Assembly: GCA_937915765.1 (NCBI GenBank)
Contig: CALGHE010000071.1
Location: 1 to 38,344 of the forward strand
DNA length: 38,344 nucleotides
Direction: 5' to 3'
DNA from: an uncultured Bacteroidales bacterium
Lineage (GTDB): Bacteria; Bacteroidota; Bacteroidia; Bacteroidales; Paludibacteraceae
In this document: in pieces, positions 7,985 to 15,958 of the stretch
Position numbering within the stretch: the first letter of the stretch is position 1
How the letters are laid out: each line of letters starts with the position of its first letter
Translations under genes and position numbers: made by a program
The notes under the pieces: generated by a model
Database searches by the model: none
The model's input: the letters and a program-made list of their open reading frames with translations, nothing else
Told to the model about the DNA's origin: nothing

Positions 7985-8005
7985 GTATGCTTTGTAAGAT
8001 ACTGA

Positions 8006-8257
8006 TTACAACTTGTTAACCATCTTAGCCAACTTAGACTTCAAATTGCCTGCTTTGTTCTTGTGGATAACGTTCTTCTTTGCCAACTTGTCCAACATAG
8101 AACTTACTTTTGGAAGCAATTCTACTGCAGCTTCTTTTTCTTTTGTTGCACGCAACTTGCGAACAGCGTTTCTCGCAGTCTTTGCGTAGTATCTATTTTC
8201 CAATCTTCTTTTATCAGCCTGTCTGATTCTTTTGATTGATGATTTGTGATTTGCCAT
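8006..8257 (-). CDS. rpsT: 30S ribosomal protein S20
   Basis: An 83-residue, strongly basic protein with the S20 signature start MANHKSSIKRIRQADKRR and the conserved NRYYAKTARNAVRKLR segment. It binds 16S rRNA in the body of the small subunit. The length is normal for the family. A Shine-Dalgarno-like aaggat lies just upstream of the ATG. It follows tRNA-Glu by 24 bp on the same strand and is probably cotranscribed with it from the promoter at 8395-8425. Confidence 0.98.
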   Translation of the reverse strand: MANHKSSIKRIRQADKRRLENRYYAKTARNAVRKLRATKEKEAAVELLPKVSSMLDKLAKKNVIHKNKAGNLKSKLAKMVNKL

Positions 8258-8281
8258 CTTGTATATCCTTTTTATTGTTAG

Positions 8282-8353
8282 TAGCCCATAGGAGAATCGA
8301 ACTCCTCTTTCAAGAATGAAAATCTTGCGTCCTAACCGATAGACGAATGGGCC
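8282..8353 (-). tRNA. tRNA-Glu (anticodon TTC)
   Basis: The minus strand folds as a cloverleaf. The acceptor arms are GGCCCAT and ATGGGCT (first pair G-T). The anticodon stem is CAAGA/TCTTG with loop TTTTCAT, giving anticodon TTC. The T-arm is built on GAGGAGTTCGATTCTCC. CCA is not encoded. It lies directly upstream of rpsT. Confidence 0.97.
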
Positions 8354-8394
8354 TTACCATCATTGCAACCAGTCTTTATTTCTGTTTTGCGTTG

Positions 8395-8425
8395 CAAAGG
8401 TATCGCTTATTTTTGATTCTGCAAA
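8395..8425 (-). promoter_or_regulatory. Bacteroidetes promoter for tRNA-Glu and rpsT
   Basis: On the minus strand TTTG (8425-8422) is followed by 19 bases and TACCTTTG (8402-8395). This exactly matches the primary sigma factor consensus TTTG-N19-TAnnTTTG. Transcription should begin near 8388, about 35 bases before the mature tRNA. Confidence 0.75.
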
Positions 8426-8530
8426 CATTTCCGAGGTTTTTTTTTGAAAAAAATTAATGTTTTTATTCTATAGTGTAGTAAATGTCTGAGAATCATTATT
8501 TTACAACTTGGGCTTTTTGTTTTTTTATTT

Positions 8531-8570
8531 TAACAAAAACGGCAGAAACTTACGTCCGCCGTTTTTGTTA
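8531..8570. terminator. Perfect 13-bp hairpin, bidirectional terminator
   Basis: taacaaaaacggc (8531-8543) and gccgtttttgtta (8558-8570) are exact inverted copies with A/T tracts on both sides. It lies 17 bp past the stop of the isomerase gene. Confidence 0.75.
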
Positions 8571-8587
8571 CTGTTATAATCGCCTTG

Positions 8588-9187
8588 TTATTTGCTTTGT
8601 TCGCGAGACTTTTCGCCAAGATAGCCGCCGTGATGGCGTTTTGCGTATTCAGCGTTGGTGAAAGATATAGCTTTCATTGTGCTAACCACAAGGATGTCGC
8701 CAATAACCGTCATCACGGTGGTGGAAGTGGTAGGAGTCAGTCCGAGCATGCACACCTCTTTCGGGTTGCCGGTGAAGAGGCATATATCAGTATCTTTTGC
8801 AAGCTGGCTCTCTTTGTTGCCGGTGATCACAATAAATTTCAAGTCCGGATGCAATCCGCGCGCCAGAGACACAAGTTCCACGATTTCGCGTGTCTTGCCA
8901 GAGTTTGAGATGAGGAGCATCACATCGTTAGGCTGGATTACGCCCAGGTCGCCGTGCTGCGCTTCGCTTGGGTGCAGAAATACGGACGGCGTTCCGGTCG
9001 AGCTGAACGTTGTGGCGATGTTCATCGCAATCTGTCCGGCCTTGCCCATGCCGCTTGTCACAAGTTTGCCCTTTTTATTGTGGACTTGCTCGACGATTAA
9101 GTTCACAGCCTTTTTGTAGTCGTCTGTAACCGGAATGTTGAGGACAGACTCCGCCTCATGTCTGAGTATCGCTTTTATATCTTCCAT
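8588..9187 (-). CDS. SIS-domain sugar-phosphate isomerase, KpsF/GutQ (arabinose-5-phosphate isomerase) type
   Basis: A 199-residue single-SIS-domain protein. It shows the phosphosugar-binding loops LVTSGMGKAG and LISNSGKTREI, the family-specific EAQHGDLG motif and RHHGGYLGEK near the C-terminus. KdsD/KpsF enzymes interconvert ribulose-5-phosphate and arabinose-5-phosphate, the first step to the LPS sugar Kdo. The two CBS domains found in proteobacterial KdsD are absent, giving a short form. A TAnnTTTG box lies upstream and a strong terminator downstream, so it is probably monocistronic. The exact substrate is not proven by sequence. Confidence 0.85.
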   Translation of the reverse strand: MEDIKAILRHEAESVLNIPVTDDYKKAVNLIVEQVHNKKGKLVTSGMGKAGQIAMNIATTFSSTGTPSVFLHPSEAQHGDLGVIQPNDVMLLISNSGKTREIVELVSLARGLHPDLKFIVITGNKESQLAKDTDICLFTGNPKEVCMLGLTPTTSTTVMTVIGDILVVSTMKAISFTNAEYAKRHHGGYLGEKSREQSK

Positions 9188-9207
9188 ACTTTATTATATT
9201 TATTTTG

Positions 9208-9215
9208 CAAAGATA
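9208..9215 (-). promoter_or_regulatory. Putative -7 box for the isomerase gene
   Basis: The minus-strand sequence TATCTTTG matches TAnnTTTG and lies 20 bp before the start codon. The -33 element is weak. Confidence 0.5.
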
Positions 9216-9278
9216 GCATCATGACAAATAAAATTTGCGAGAATAGCGCATTTTTTTATCTGAAAGTTGAGAAAGATG

Positions 9279-9824
9279 TCAGGCATCTGACTCTTTTTCC
9301 AGCTCGTAGAAACATTCGAACACATCATTAACCGGAGTTATTTTCTTTCGGTATATATTAGGAGTGAACCTTTCAGCGAAAGCCTGTTCCATTTGTGCGA
9401 TGAGATGGTCGTAAAAACCGTTCTGATTAAACAGAATGACGCGCTTCAGGTGGCACCCTATTTGTCCGCAGGCCACAACGTGAAAGATTTCGTCCCAAGT
9501 CCCGAATCCGCCGGGCAGGGCTACGAACACGTCTGCCGTCTCCATCATGCGGTTTTTCCTCTCCACCATGTCGGCAGTTATTATAAGTTGGTCTGCGGTG
9601 CGGCTTGCAAGTCCGTTGTCGTACATCATCTGAGGTAAAATGCCGATGACGCTGCCTCCTGCGTTTTTTACGCTTTGGGCAAGGCACTCCATAAGCCCTT
9701 GAGCAGTTCCTCCATAGACAATAGAATGTCCGTTACGCCCAATCCATTCGCCAAGCCGTTCTGTTTCATTGTAATAGACTGGCTCCAAATTATCACTTGC
9801 CGAACAAAAAACTCCTATTTTCAT
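9279..9824 (-). CDS. LOG family protein (TIGR00730-type phosphoribohydrolase)
   Basis: A 181-residue Rossmann-type protein. Family members release the base from nucleoside 5'-monophosphates (cytokinin-activating LOG enzymes and bacterial AMP nucleosidase-like relatives). The signature is intact: SIVYGGTAQGLM near residue 40, the Arg-containing VERKNRMM segment and LPGGFGTWDEIFHV, together making the PGGxGTxxE active site. The frame stays open upstream to 9965, but homology starts at MKIGVFCSAS (9824), so that start is preferred. The 47 extra residues are unlike the family. The physiological substrate is unknown. Confidence 0.9.
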   Translation of the reverse strand: MKIGVFCSASDNLEPVYYNETERLGEWIGRNGHSIVYGGTAQGLMECLAQSVKNAGGSVIGILPQMMYDNGLASRTADQLIITADMVERKNRMMETADVFVALPGGFGTWDEIFHVVACGQIGCHLKRVILFNQNGFYDHLIAQMEQAFAERFTPNIYRKKITPVNDVFECFYELEKESDA

Positions 9825-10232
9825 GACACAGTCCGTTTCTTGCCGTAAATATATGAAATATTTTAAAAGATTTGCGAAGAGATGTGTAAAAATTCTTACA
9901 TTTGCGAAATAAAAGCCACTCCCTTGCGTTGTTTTTTGTGCGTAGAGGTGTGGAAACTTGTTCATTTTGAGGCTCTCTTTTAAGCGGCTTCTATAAATTA
10001 TAAATTAGTGCGAGGTGATTTAGAAAGACGTTTTGTTTAGGCTGATTATATTTGCGAAGGAGCGATGCGGATACAGCATCGGCAAATATGAGCAAGGCGG
10101 ATAAAATGGATTGATGCAGAGGCGTCCGGACATAATTTATAAAAAAGGCCTTTGGGGAGTCTGTTTTCTAAGAATGGCAGTTTTGTTTTGAATGAATAAA
10201 AACATTTGAATTTATAAATATCTAATTAACCA
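9825..10232. other. 408-bp intergenic region between LOG gene and cellulase
   Basis: No gene is supported. Plus-strand TAnnTTTG words occur at 9897-9904 (TACATTTG, with TTTG 22 bases upstream at 9871) and 10047-10054 (TATATTTG). Either could drive the cellulase with a long leader. On the minus strand only a weak TATATTTA precedes the LOG gene. No strong hairpin was seen. Confidence 0.5.
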
Positions 10233-12116
10233 ATGAAACGACATTTTTTATTAACGCTATTAGCATGTTTGCTCGGCGTTCAGGTTTTCGCGCTTGATTA
10301 TTCGAACGAAAACAGCTGTTACAATAACAATTACGTAGCAGAATGGGGAAAACTAAAACTCGTAGGAAACCAACTTTGCTCAGAGTCAGGACAGCCGGTG
10401 CAGCTAAGAGGCTGGAGTACTCACGGGAAAAATTGGCAAGGTGAATGCTTCAACGGGAAAGATGATTTCGAAGGAATGAAAAAGAAGGGTGCGAACATCG
10501 CCAGAATTGCAATGTACCTCATCAACGGTGGTAATGAAGACATAAACTGGGTAAAAGATTGCATCAAATGGACCAACGATCTGGGAATGTACTGCTTGGT
10601 CGACTGGCACATGCTGACTCCGGGAAACCCTAACGACGGAGCTTATGGAAACCCTGCAAATTTCTTTTCTCAAATCTCTTCTTGGGTAAGTCAAAACAAA
10701 TTCAAAAATGTATTGTACGAAATATGCAATGAGCCAAACGAAGATACGGAAGGTGACATCTACCGTCCGAATGTATGGTCGCAGATCAAAACATATAGCG
10801 AAAAGGTGCTTCCTGCAATTGCAAGTGGAGACCCGGGAGCGGTAGTTCTCGTGGGAACTCCTCAGTGGGACAAGGCACTGGTGTTCCCTATGGAAGATCC
10901 AATCAACACATACGGTCTTGACGTGATGTACACTTTTCACCACTATACTTGCGACCAGCAACAATTCCTCGGACTCTTGTCAAGTGCGGCCGCGTTCATT
11001 CCTGTGTTCGTTTCTGAGTGGGGATTGTCTGAAGATGATGGAGGTGACAACGGAAAAGTCTGCGAAGATGGAGGTGACAACCTAATGAAGGTCTGCAACG
11101 GCGAAAATTTAGGTAACCAAAAAATCAGCTGGTGTAACTGGAGCTGGTCTTCTGATTATAGAAGTTCTTCTGCTCTTCGTGGTTGCGGAAACTACAGCGA
11201 AAGCAATCTGACTCAATCTGGCACCTACATCACCAAACAAATGCGCAAAGGAGACGCTTTTATCTCTTCTCAATCTCAACCATACGAAGAGGCTCAGCCT
11301 ATCAAGGTTGGTCAAGACAGCTATATCGCTTTGGAAAAATATGATGAAGGCGGACAGAATAATGCGTTTTTCGAATATGACGACGAAGGCTGGCTTTTTG
11401 GCATCAATGGTACTTGTAATGCGGGCGGAGAGGCTAGGAAGGACGAGTGCGTGGATTTGGGTACAACAGGCAAGGAAGAGCCTTTCTATTACAACTTGGG
11501 TTACGTGGTTGCAGGCGAATGGGTCAAATATACTGTGAACGTTGAAAAGGAAGGCATTTATGAGTTTGAAACATACACTAACAATCACATAGACAATAAT
11601 GTGTTTGGTATTTGTGTGGACGGAGAGAGCGCTATTGTGGATGAAAACGGCAATGACACTTATAAGGCGCTGAAGCTCAGAACCAGCGGAAATGGTGACG
11701 CAAATGACGGTTATGGAGATTGGGGATGGACAACTCCTTACTCGCAGCACAAAGACGGCAAGTTCTACATCCGATTCAAAAAAGCTGGCATTCAGACGCT
11801 TGGCATATCGTTCATGTCGTCGTGCGCAGGTCTTGGCTCACTTAAGATTAAGGCTCTGAACCCTACAAACAACATCAGCGTGAAGAGTGATGTAGAGGTT
11901 CGCGTTTGGCCTAATCCGGTAGAAAACGGAAACTTCAGCATCAGTTTGAGTGAAGACGCAAAGGTGTCCATCGTATCATGTCAGGGTGTTTGCGTGTTTG
12001 ACAAGTATCTTGAAAAAGGTGAAAATTCGATAAACGCTTCTTTCCCGGCCGGAGTATATATGCTTTCGGTTAAGACGGAAAACAGCAGCGTGGTTAAAAA
12101 GCTTATCGTGAAATAA
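10233..12116 (+). CDS. Secreted GH5 endoglucanase with carbohydrate-binding module and T9SS sorting domain
   Basis: A 627-residue secreted glycoside hydrolase. A signal peptide (MKRHFLLTLLACLLGVQVFA) is followed by a GH5 catalytic domain, about 35-340. It contains LRGWSTHG, the acid/base in YEICNEPNE (Glu167) and the nucleophile in VFVSEWGLSED (Glu262). GH5 enzymes hydrolyse internal beta-1,4 bonds of cellulose or related glucans. Residues about 355-525 form a CBM6-like module: YDEGGQNNAFFEYDDEGW at its start, then VAGEWVKYTVNVEKEGIYEFE. The end (about 545-627), from VWPNPVENGNF to LIVK, is a type A Por/T9SS sorting domain. The enzyme should therefore be exported across the outer membrane and anchored or released. 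It appears monocistronic and is followed by a terminator. Confidence 0.93.
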   Translation: MKRHFLLTLLACLLGVQVFALDYSNENSCYNNNYVAEWGKLKLVGNQLCSESGQPVQLRGWSTHGKNWQGECFNGKDDFEGMKKKGANIARIAMYLINGGNEDINWVKDCIKWTNDLGMYCLVDWHMLTPGNPNDGAYGNPANFFSQISSWVSQNKFKNVLYEICNEPNEDTEGDIYRPNVWSQIKTYSEKVLPAIASGDPGAVVLVGTPQWDKALVFPMEDPINTYGLDVMYTFHHYTCDQQQFLGLLSSAAAFIPVFVSEWGLSEDDGGDNGKVCEDGGDNLMKVCNGENLGNQKISWCNWSWSSDYRSSSALRGCGNYSESNLTQSGTYITKQMRKGDAFISSQSQPYEEAQPIKVGQDSYIALEKYDEGGQNNAFFEYDDEGWLFGINGTCNAGGEARKDECVDLGTTGKEEPFYYNLGYVVAGEWVKYTVNVEKEGIYEFETYTNNHIDNNVFGICVDGESAIVDENGNDTYKALKLRTSGNGDANDGYGDWGWTTPYSQHKDGKFYIRFKKAGIQTLGISFMSSCAGLGSLKIKALNPTNNISVKSDVEVRVWPNPVENGNFSISLSEDAKVSIVSCQGVCVFDKYLEKGENSINASFPAGVYMLSVKTENSSVVKKLIVK

Positions 12117-12137
12117 GTTTGATGCGCATAATGGCAA

Positions 12138-12165
12138 AAGGTCGTCAGAAAAGTCTGGCGGCCTT
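12138..12165 (+). terminator. Intrinsic terminator after the cellulase gene
   Basis: aaggtcgtcaga and tctggcggcctt form a 12-bp stem with two G-U pairs and a 4-base loop, followed by ttttta, 21 bp past the stop. Confidence 0.8.
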
Positions 12166-12315
12166 TTTTATTCCATGCGGTTTCGTGTTTTTTGCAAAGG
12201 AAGAAATATCTTATCCAAGGCAAGTTGCTTATCTTACTCATATTCACTCGGTAACGATGCTTTGACCTAATTTATTGAAATTGCCCAAATAAAAAATGTA
12301 ATTTGCAGGAGTTTT

Positions 12316-12347
12316 ATTGGATGTTAAAAGTATATTCATTATCTTTG
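12316..12347 (+). promoter_or_regulatory. Putative promoter of the speD operon
   Basis: ATTG (12316-12319), 20 bases, then TATCTTTG (12340-12347) fit the Bacteroidetes consensus. A start near 12354 gives a leader of about 90 bases. Confidence 0.6.
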
Positions 12348-12444
12348 CAAAATTTAAAGGCTTTGGTGGCAGTTATATAATGAGGTTCGGGCTGCTTGCT
12401 ATGCAAAAAAAATGAATTTATAGAACCTCTCGGAATTTCTAATA

Positions 12445-12777
12445 ATGGCAAAACAGTTATTGGTGGACTTTTATGGTTGTGATGATACTGCGCTAAACAG
12501 CATCGACGTGTTAACTGCAATTGTAAGAAAAATTGTTGATAGAATAGACTCCGTGATAGTAGAGGAGAGTTTTCACCTGTTTAAGCCTCACGGTATAACC
12601 TACGTTGCAATTATTGCGAAATCTCACGTTTCGATACATACATGGCCTGAAAAAAATACAATCGCTCTAGATATTTTCTCGTGCGACGACGACCTTCCTC
12701 ATGATTTTGTGGACGAATTGAAGGAGGATTTTCATGCGAAAGAGTATCAGATGAATATGGTTCAACGAAACGTTTAA
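12445..12777 (+). CDS. speD: S-adenosylmethionine decarboxylase proenzyme (class 1B-like)
   Basis: A 110-residue small prokaryotic AdoMet decarboxylase. It self-cleaves to make a pyruvoyl group and supplies decarboxylated AdoMet, the aminopropyl donor for spermidine synthesis. Family motifs are clear: EESFHLFKPHG, SHVSIHTWPE and LDIFSC with the catalytic Cys80. The cleavage position reads Lys59-Ser60 (IIAKSHVS), whereas small class 1B enzymes usually have Glu-Ser. Lys-Ser is the site used by the E. coli class 1A enzyme, so processing is still plausible. It is the first gene of a three-gene operon, 13 bp before the spermidine-synthase gene. Confidence 0.93.
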   Translation: MAKQLLVDFYGCDDTALNSIDVLTAIVRKIVDRIDSVIVEESFHLFKPHGITYVAIIAKSHVSIHTWPEKNTIALDIFSCDDDLPHDFVDELKEDFHAKEYQMNMVQRNV

Positions 12778-12790
12778 TGCGAAGAGTACG

Positions 12791-14314
12791 GTGGAATCTG
12801 CATGCAAGATAGGCAAATATAGGTTATTGATGCTGACAACCTTGATAATTTCGGGTTGTTCGATTTGTTATGAATTAATTATCAGTGCATTAAGCTCTTT
12901 CTTGAAGGGAGACAGCGTGCTGCAATATTCCATAACCATCGGTATCTATATGTCTGCAATGGGTTTGGGTTCATATCTAAGTAAATTTCTGAAAAAGAAC
13001 CTCTTCAACTGGTTCGTCCTTGTGGAGATAGGTGTCGGAGTGGTTGGCGGACTGAGCACGCTGATTCTGTTTCTGGCGAATATATATCTGGCTAACTATC
13101 AGATTGTAATGTATTCAACCATACTGACGATCGGTGTCTTTGTGGGAATGGAGATTCCTATTCTTACCCGCATAATTGAAGATGACGAAAAGAACTTGCG
13201 AGTCACCTTGTCGTCCATTTTCAGTTTTGATTATATAGGGGGATTGATTGGCTCCATCGCGTTTCCGCTTCTGCTGCTTCCTCATTTAGGCTATTTCTGC
13301 ACATCGTTTTTAGTTGGCTCGTTAAACATAGTCATCTCTCTTGTGATTATTCTGAGCTATAAAGAGCGCCTGTCGCACTACCGCAGATTTCTGGCCGTCA
13401 CGATTGCCGTCCTGGCTGCTATGCTGACCGGAACAATCTTCTCCGAAAACATCTCGCGCGTGGTGGAGGGCGGCTTATATAGAGACAAAGTGGTTTTTGC
13501 GCGTCAAACCAGATTTCAGAACATAGTGATGACGAAACATCGCGACGACCTCCGACTGTTCATCAACGGCAATGTGCAGTTCTGTTCGGTGGACGAATAT
13601 CGTTACCACGAGGCTTTTGTGCATCTGGCCATGTCGAAGGCTCCAAAGCGGGAAAACATCTTGGTGCTGGGCGGCGGCGACGGTCTGGCAGCCAGAGAGA
13701 TTTTCAAATATCCGGAGGTGAAGAGAGTCACTTTGGTTGACCTGGACAAGGAAATTGTGCGTATCTGTCGGGAGAATAAAGAGATAGCTAAGCTGAACAA
13801 CTACTCGCTGGACGACCCAAGGATGGAGATTGTCAATGCTGACGCGTATAAATTTTTGGAAGAGAATCGTTTTAAGTATGATTTAATATTTGTGGATTTG
13901 CCGGACCCTAATAACGAGGTCTTGAATAAATTGTACACAAACGTCTTTTATCGTCTGTGCAAGGCGTCTTTGACGGACTGTGGCTTGCTGACCGTTCAGT
14001 CCACCAGCCCGTATTATGCGTCGGACGCATTCTGGTGCATCAGCAAGACCATTAAAAGCGAAGGTTTCAACGTGTTGCCTTATCATCTTGAGGTGCCAAG
14101 CTTCGGAGACTGGGGCTTTAATCTTGCGTCTATGCAGCCGATTGAGCCTTCTTTTGATATAATTGAGGACACGAAATTTTTAACGTCGGACAATGTTCCG
14201 TCTCTTTTCGTATTTGGCAAGGACGAAAAGCCAAGGCAGGATATTTGCGTGAACTGTCTGTCTAAACCGATTTTAATTAATTATTACATAAACGCTGGAA
14301 AAAGGTGGCATTAA
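12791..14314 (+). CDS. speE: Spermidine synthase-like aminopropyltransferase with N-terminal membrane domain
   Basis: A 507-residue protein. Residues about 10-215 hold six or seven hydrophobic segments. They are followed by a spermidine/spermine synthase domain with the dcAdoMet loop LVLGGGDGLAAREI (about 291-304), the acidic VDLD (316-319), NADA (349-352) and the catalytic-loop motif FVDLPDP (367-373). The catalytic part should transfer the aminopropyl group made available by SpeD to putrescine or another amine, held at the inner membrane. GTG at 12791 is used as start. An ATG at 12830 (MLTTLIISG) is an alternative and would still leave the first membrane segment. A DUF4178-like gene follows 12 bp downstream. 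Confidence 0.9.
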   Translation: MESACKIGKYRLLMLTTLIISGCSICYELIISALSSFLKGDSVLQYSITIGIYMSAMGLGSYLSKFLKKNLFNWFVLVEIGVGVVGGLSTLILFLANIYLANYQIVMYSTILTIGVFVGMEIPILTRIIEDDEKNLRVTLSSIFSFDYIGGLIGSIAFPLLLLPHLGYFCTSFLVGSLNIVISLVIILSYKERLSHYRRFLAVTIAVLAAMLTGTIFSENISRVVEGGLYRDKVVFARQTRFQNIVMTKHRDDLRLFINGNVQFCSVDEYRYHEAFVHLAMSKAPKRENILVLGGGDGLAAREIFKYPEVKRVTLVDLDKEIVRICRENKEIAKLNNYSLDDPRMEIVNADAYKFLEENRFKYDLIFVDLPDPNNEVLNKLYTNVFYRLCKASLTDCGLLTVQSTSPYYASDAFWCISKTIKSEGFNVLPYHLEVPSFGDWGFNLASMQPIEPSFDIIEDTKFLTSDNVPSLFVFGKDEKPRQDICVNCLSKPILINYYINAGKRWH

Positions 14315-14326
14315 AATTTATAGCTT

Positions 14327-15409
14327 ATGAGTGTACGATTTAATGTGGGTGACACCGTTTCTGTAAACGGCACCAATTATTATGTGAATGGAATGCTTGT
14401 GTTTTCGTCGAAAGACGGAAGTGTGTGGCCCGAATATCTTTTGAGAAATGTTTTGAACGGAGATGAGCGTTGGCTATGCACTGACGAGAACTGTATGTTA
14501 TGGGAAGTGTTGAGGTCGAAGCCTGACATGACCGGGTATGAGAGTGTTGAAAGTGGCGACGAAACTGTAACGGACGCTTATGGTGATGTGGATTCGGACC
14601 CGGGGGATAGCGCTTGTTACGATGATTATTATAACAGATACAGCAACTCTTACATCTCTGTGGAACGTTGGGACGACGAGACTGAGTACTCGAAGGGTGT
14701 TCCTGTGGACCCAAGTCAAATACAATTGATCAAGGCAGGAGATGGGGTTGTTCCTGAGAAAAAGAAGTCTAAAAGCAAGATTTGGCTGATTGCGCTTGCC
14801 GTAATTGCTTCGTTTTTCGGCTTTAAGCATTGCGGTTCTTCGCAGCAATCATCGCCGGCTATAGAGCCTGGCCTGAGCAACAACGCTAATTATGAACTTA
14901 AGACATATCTGACAGGTTCCGGTAAGGAGCATGCGCAGGTGTATGGCTCCACTGCGGGCAGTTCGGTAGATTCTGTTACCAAGGAGATTATCAAATATAT
15001 AGAAGGAAACACAACTATGGTCTATGAAAATCCTATAGACTCAGCTTCTGTCGCGATTGTCACACAGAAAGAGTACTGCGTTGTTTATCCGGACTCAATC
15101 TCGAACCAGACGCTTGTTCATGTATGTAACAAAAATTGGGCGTCTGAAAACTCGCAGACACCTTTGTATCACGCAACTGAGTGCACTAACGAATTTTTGA
15201 GGTCGCTGCATATCTATGATGTTCACGGAGAGGACTCTTTGAGGAAGAGCAGCCACTATCATCACCGTCATTCAAGCGGATTCCTTTCTGGTTTCCTTTT
15301 GGGCCGTGCGATGTCTAATAGATATAATGACTATTCAAACTCTATACGTCAGACTTCTGTCAGCTCACGACGCTCTTCTGGCGGCGGCTACGGTGGAGGC
15401 GGAAAATAA
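14327..15409 (+). CDS. DUF4178-like membrane protein of the speD-speE operon
   Basis: A 360-residue protein of unknown function. The N-terminal part (FNVGDTVSVNGTNYYVNGM, then SVWPEYLLRN and WLCTDENCMLWEVL) resembles the DUF4178 domain. An acidic, Tyr/Asp-rich linker follows. One membrane helix (about 152-168, IWLIALAVIASFFGF) is preceded by a Lys-rich patch. A predicted extracytoplasmic region of about 190 residues ends in a His-rich stretch (HYHHRH) and a Gly-rich tail. DUF4178 proteins often sit beside AdoMet decarboxylase and membrane spermidine-synthase genes, sometimes with PspA-like proteins, so a role in an envelope-linked polyamine system is inferred. The biochemical role is not known. 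Confidence 0.7.
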   Translation: MSVRFNVGDTVSVNGTNYYVNGMLVFSSKDGSVWPEYLLRNVLNGDERWLCTDENCMLWEVLRSKPDMTGYESVESGDETVTDAYGDVDSDPGDSACYDDYYNRYSNSYISVERWDDETEYSKGVPVDPSQIQLIKAGDGVVPEKKKSKSKIWLIALAVIASFFGFKHCGSSQQSSPAIEPGLSNNANYELKTYLTGSGKEHAQVYGSTAGSSVDSVTKEIIKYIEGNTTMVYENPIDSASVAIVTQKEYCVVYPDSISNQTLVHVCNKNWASENSQTPLYHATECTNEFLRSLHIYDVHGEDSLRKSSHYHHRHSSGFLSGFLLGRAMSNRYNDYSNSIRQTSVSSRRSSGGGYGGGGK

Positions 15410-15439
15410 CGCGCAGCGGTTCCGCCAACAAATAAACAG

Positions 15440-15476
15440 ACCGGCTGATTTTGGCTTGTGGCTAAAGTCAGCCGGT
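15440..15476. terminator. Terminator between convergent genes
   Basis: accggctga (15440-15448) and tcagccggt (15468-15476) form a perfect 9-bp stem. It lies between the DUF4178-like gene and the convergent SMR gene. The T-tract is short. Confidence 0.55.
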
Positions 15477-15532
15477 TTGCTATTAGATACTTCGGGGAAA
15501 CGACATAAAGCAGATATATCTGTCTAAAATTA

Positions 15533-15853
15533 TTAAAGCGCCTTTAGTCCGACAATTGATGCAATCAGTGTGAAGGTGAACAGCAGTCGCCAGAACGTCA
15601 CCGGCTCATGAAAAACAAATATGCCAACTAAAACTGTCCCGACTGCTCCAATCCCCGTCCATACAGGATATGCGATTCCGATAGAGAGAGTTTGTGTCGC
15701 CTTTGCCAAAAGTGACATGCTGACAATTGAAAAAACGATGAAACCTGCAATCCATAACCACCATGCCATTCCATCAACAGACTTTGCCCGTCCTAAACAA
15801 TAGGTGAACCCAACTTCACATAGACCTGCAACAATCAAAATAATCCAATTCAT
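15533..15853 (-). CDS. Small multidrug resistance (SMR) family exporter, SugE/Gdx-like
   Basis: A 106-residue protein with four hydrophobic helices, the normal size for SMR transporters, which work as dimers in the inner membrane. The essential membrane-embedded Glu is present in the first helix (AGLCEVGF, Glu13). The segment AYPVWTGIGAVGTVLVGI is the conserved third helix. The subfamily looks closer to SugE/Gdx guanidinium exporters than to EmrE, but that is a judgement by eye. It is encoded alone. Confidence 0.88.
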   Translation of the reverse strand: MNWIILIVAGLCEVGFTYCLGRAKSVDGMAWWLWIAGFIVFSIVSMSLLAKATQTLSIGIAYPVWTGIGAVGTVLVGIFVFHEPVTFWRLLFTFTLIASIVGLKAL

Positions 15854-15958
15854 AATTCTCTAACGCATCTTCTGAGGGCTGCGGCAATTGCCGGCGACTC
15901 CTTCTAAGACTGCGCAAAGATATTATTTATCAGACTCTTTTGCAAAAGATTCTTTTTA

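Noticed and set aside
9825..9965. N-terminal extension of the LOG-family gene by 47 residues
   Set aside because: The extension does not match the family, and MKIGVFCSAS is the standard start. The extra region has promoter-like AT-rich sequence.
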